Shown here one piece after another: positions 14,050 through 15,667 of a DNA stretch of 15,667 nt (positions within the stretch are counted from its first letter, which is position 1; every line of letters starts with the position of its first letter). Made by a program: the position numbers and the translations under genes. This DNA comes from CBHWET01 sp966112985 (GTDB lineage: Bacteria > Verrucomicrobiota > Verrucomicrobiia > Limisphaerales > JACDHS01). The stretch covers positions 1-15,667 of the forward strand of contig CBHWET010000075.1 in NCBI GenBank assembly GCA_966112985.1, in the 5' to 3' direction. The notes under the pieces are model-generated. The model saw only the letters and a program-made list of their open reading frames with translations. It did no database searches and was not told the origin of the DNA.

Positions 14050-15558
14050 TTAGTCCAGGGATGCCGTCCCGAATTCTACTGTTCGATCACGATGATACTT
14101 CAGTACTTCCTTCGATCGCGTTATTACGCCAACCGTGGCTTTGCCGCTGACCGTTTGCGCGAACTTGAGCAATTCCCTCGTTGGTTTCGCGCCCGCCGCC
14201 GTGTCCCAAACCAGCACGCATTTGCCATCAACTCTCGGAAACAGATCTGCAAATTCGGGTGAAGTAACGAACTTATTGGGAAAGCGAAGACGCAAATTAC
14301 CCGCGATGCGATAATCGCCAGCGATAATGACGTCTGCATTTTGAACTGCCGATCTTAGATCATTGGCTATGGCTGCGTAGGGAGTATTGAGGATTTCGTT
14401 CTTCTTCAATCGGTCCGTCAGGAGCATCCGGCCCGGCGCAAGGATCAACACAACTAAAGCAATGACAGCCCCGAGCATGACAACGACCTTAAGTCTTATT
14501 CCTTCAATGTATTCGCGGAAAACTGCCGAGAATAACACCGGCAACCAAACAAACAGCGGCTGTAACCATCGATCACGAAACCCGGTGACCTTAAAAATAA
14601 CGATCGAAGCCGTCGTCAACGCCAGGACGAAGAGTAAGGTTCGCCACAGTAACTTACTTTCAGCGGAATCGGCCTTCGGCTTCAGAATCACCTTCCAAAA
14701 GATCAAGGCCAGCACGGCGATCATGGGTCCAATGTGTGCGATCAGATCCGTCCCCCATTTGAAAAGCGCTTTTCCCATCGATGACGCGACCGCGTTCCCG
14801 TCTCCCATTTTGAATTTGTGCATCGACGATGTGGCAAGTTCGCGATGTTCGATAATCCAATAGATATTCGCCGAACAAAGGGCCACGGCGACGATTACGC
14901 CCACAATCATCTTGCGATTCATCACTAAGGCACGCGTTTGCTTCAAACTGGTCGCCGCCATCCCCAGAGCAGCGAGAAAGAAAAGGAAGTTTGGCTTCGA
15001 AAGAGTTCCAAGTGCCGCGCAGATACCGAAGCCGATGTAGTATTCCCACTCGCCTGTTTTTAGTTTCAAAAAACAAAGTAGCGTTCCCATCACGAACAAT
15101 GACGTCAAAATCGAATGCGTCAGTTCACGGTGCGATTCCCATGAGATCGACGGATTGAACTGCATTGCGACAGCAGCCGCCACGGCGCAAATGTGGCTGC
15201 GTGTCACAATTTGTGCATTTGCGTAGGCCAGAATATATATCCCGAAAAGCGTGAGCTCCTTCAGTGCAGTAACGGTGTAAATGTTGTAACCGAATACTGT
15301 GAGAAAGATCTTCAACAACCATGTGTAAAGCGGCGGCTGCGGTCCGTAGCCCCAGCTCCAAATCTGCGCGCGCACGATCTGGTCGCAATCGTCGATACCC
15401 GCGGTTTCAGAAATCAGGCCGCGCAACAGGGTGTGCAGCGCGAAGTAGAAAAACAATAGAAGAAAAAAGCGCTTCCGCGTGAAAAATGACAAAAAGCCTC
15501 GTGAGTCAGAGCCCGCCAATGAATCTTCGGAGATTTTTGAAACGTGGCTCGCAGACAT
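14050..15558 (-). CDS. GT39/ArnT-like membrane glycosyltransferase (PMT_2 type)
   Basis: The 502-residue polytopic inner-membrane protein has about ten to twelve helices, then a soluble C-terminal part of about 120 residues. After the first helix (about 31-49) comes a periplasmic loop with an acidic pair, GIDDCDQ (D56/D57), where PMT/ArnT enzymes carry the catalytic aspartates. It is followed by WSWGYGPQPPLYTWLLKIF, matching the family's HxPLxxxL-type block. Such enzymes transfer a sugar from an undecaprenyl- or dolichyl-phosphate carrier to lipid, protein or glycan on the outer face of the membrane. The donor could come from a GT2 such as the one at 6.1-6.8 kb. It starts 7 bp after the stop of a probable mqnC and is probably in the same transcript, though functionally unrelated. 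Start ATG has no clear ribosome site. Acceptor unknown. Confidence 0.82.
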   Translation of the reverse strand: MSASHVSKISEDSLAGSDSRGFLSFFTRKRFFLLLFFYFALHTLLRGLISETAGIDDCDQIVRAQIWSWGYGPQPPLYTWLLKIFLTVFGYNIYTVTALKELTLFGIYILAYANAQIVTRSHICAVAAAVAMQFNPSISWESHRELTHSILTSLFVMGTLLCFLKLKTGEWEYYIGFGICAALGTLSKPNFLFFLAALGMAATSLKQTRALVMNRKMIVGVIVAVALCSANIYWIIEHRELATSSMHKFKMGDGNAVASSMGKALFKWGTDLIAHIGPMIAVLALIFWKVILKPKADSAESKLLWRTLLFVLALTTASIVIFKVTGFRDRWLQPLFVWLPVLFSAVFREYIEGIRLKVVVMLGAVIALVVLILAPGRMLLTDRLKKNEILNTPYAAIANDLRSAVQNADVIIAGDYRIAGNLRLRFPNKFVTSPEFADLFPRVDGKCVLVWDTAAGAKPTRELLKFAQTVSGKATVGVITRSKEVLKYHRDRTVEFGTASLD

Positions 15559-15565
15559 TCGCGTA

Positions 15566-15667
15566 TCAGTTCAACAAACGATACCAATTGTCCCGTTGAT
15601 GCGGTTCGTAGCCGAGTTCGCTGATCAATCGCCGCATATCGGTCACCGTCATGCGAAAAGTCGTCCC
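15566..15667 (-). CDS. C-terminal fragment, probable dehypoxanthine futalosine cyclase (MqnC)
   Basis: The minus strand is open from the window edge to a TGA at 15566-15568 and gives 33 residues: GTTFRMTVTDMRRLIS followed by ELGYEPHQRDNWYRLLN. The pattern M/L-T-x-x-x-M-x-x-L-I-x-x-x-G-x-x-P-x-Q-R-D-x-x-Y is the usual end of the radical-SAM proteins MqnC and its CofH/CofG relatives. MqnC closes the ring of dehypoxanthinyl futalosine in the futalosine route to menaquinone. CofH is the alternative but belongs to F420 makers, less likely here. The catalytic domain with the CxxxCxxC cluster lies outside the window. Confidence 0.5.
   Translation of the reverse strand, partial: GTTFRMTVTDMRRLISELGYEPHQRDNWYRLLN

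Overview
The window is about 15.7 kb of roughly balanced base composition, densely coding, from a free-living heterotrophic bacterium. Gene content suggests a Gram-negative of the Verrucomicrobiota/PVC type: a long biosynthetic arginine decarboxylase, a NIF3 protein, a receiver-PAS-kinase-receiver hybrid next to a kinase with an LHNVGN-type H-box, a DUF892 ferritin-like protein, and the tail of what looks like a futalosine-pathway MqnC. This placement is inference from gene style; no rRNA or tRNA lies in the window to fix it.

Left part (1-5401): the last 22 codons of a probable receiver-domain protein; a lone CAT/condensation-superfamily acyltransferase (335-1342); a small one-helix membrane ORF with a strong Shine-Dalgarno sequence (1476-1688) whose end overlaps the end of a convergent NIF3 gene (1683-2444, minus); then, divergent from NIF3, speA (2667-4607) followed closely by a six-helix membrane protein of unknown function (4640-5401).

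Middle (5402-6098): about 700 bp without a gene. It is almost filled by a degenerate tandem array of about 14 units with a 41-42 bp period. Each unit joins an A-rich half (consensus TTTTGGGAGTAAAA) to a GC-rich imperfect palindrome (arms CCAYTGC and GCRGTGG). The array lies between two convergent genes and ends in an inverted copy that can fold with the last direct copy. This is the most unusual structure in the window.

Right part: on the minus strand, a DegT-type sugar aminotransferase (6901-7983) and a family 2 glycosyltransferase (6099-6833), with an intrinsic terminator between them. A divergent plus-strand signalling pair follows: a membrane histidine kinase (8344-10065) and a cytoplasmic receiver-PAS-kinase-receiver hybrid (10074-12281), then a DUF892 protein (12428-12916). 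Convergent to these, on the minus strand, are a probable mqnC tail, a GT39/ArnT-like membrane glycosyltransferase and a Gfo/Idh/MocA dehydrogenase.

The dehydrogenase, aminotransferase, GT2 and GT39-like proteins together make a plausible route to an amino-sugar or lipid-linked sugar and its transfer at the membrane. They are not one operon, so this link is inference. No CRISPR array, transposase, prophage or plasmid function was seen.
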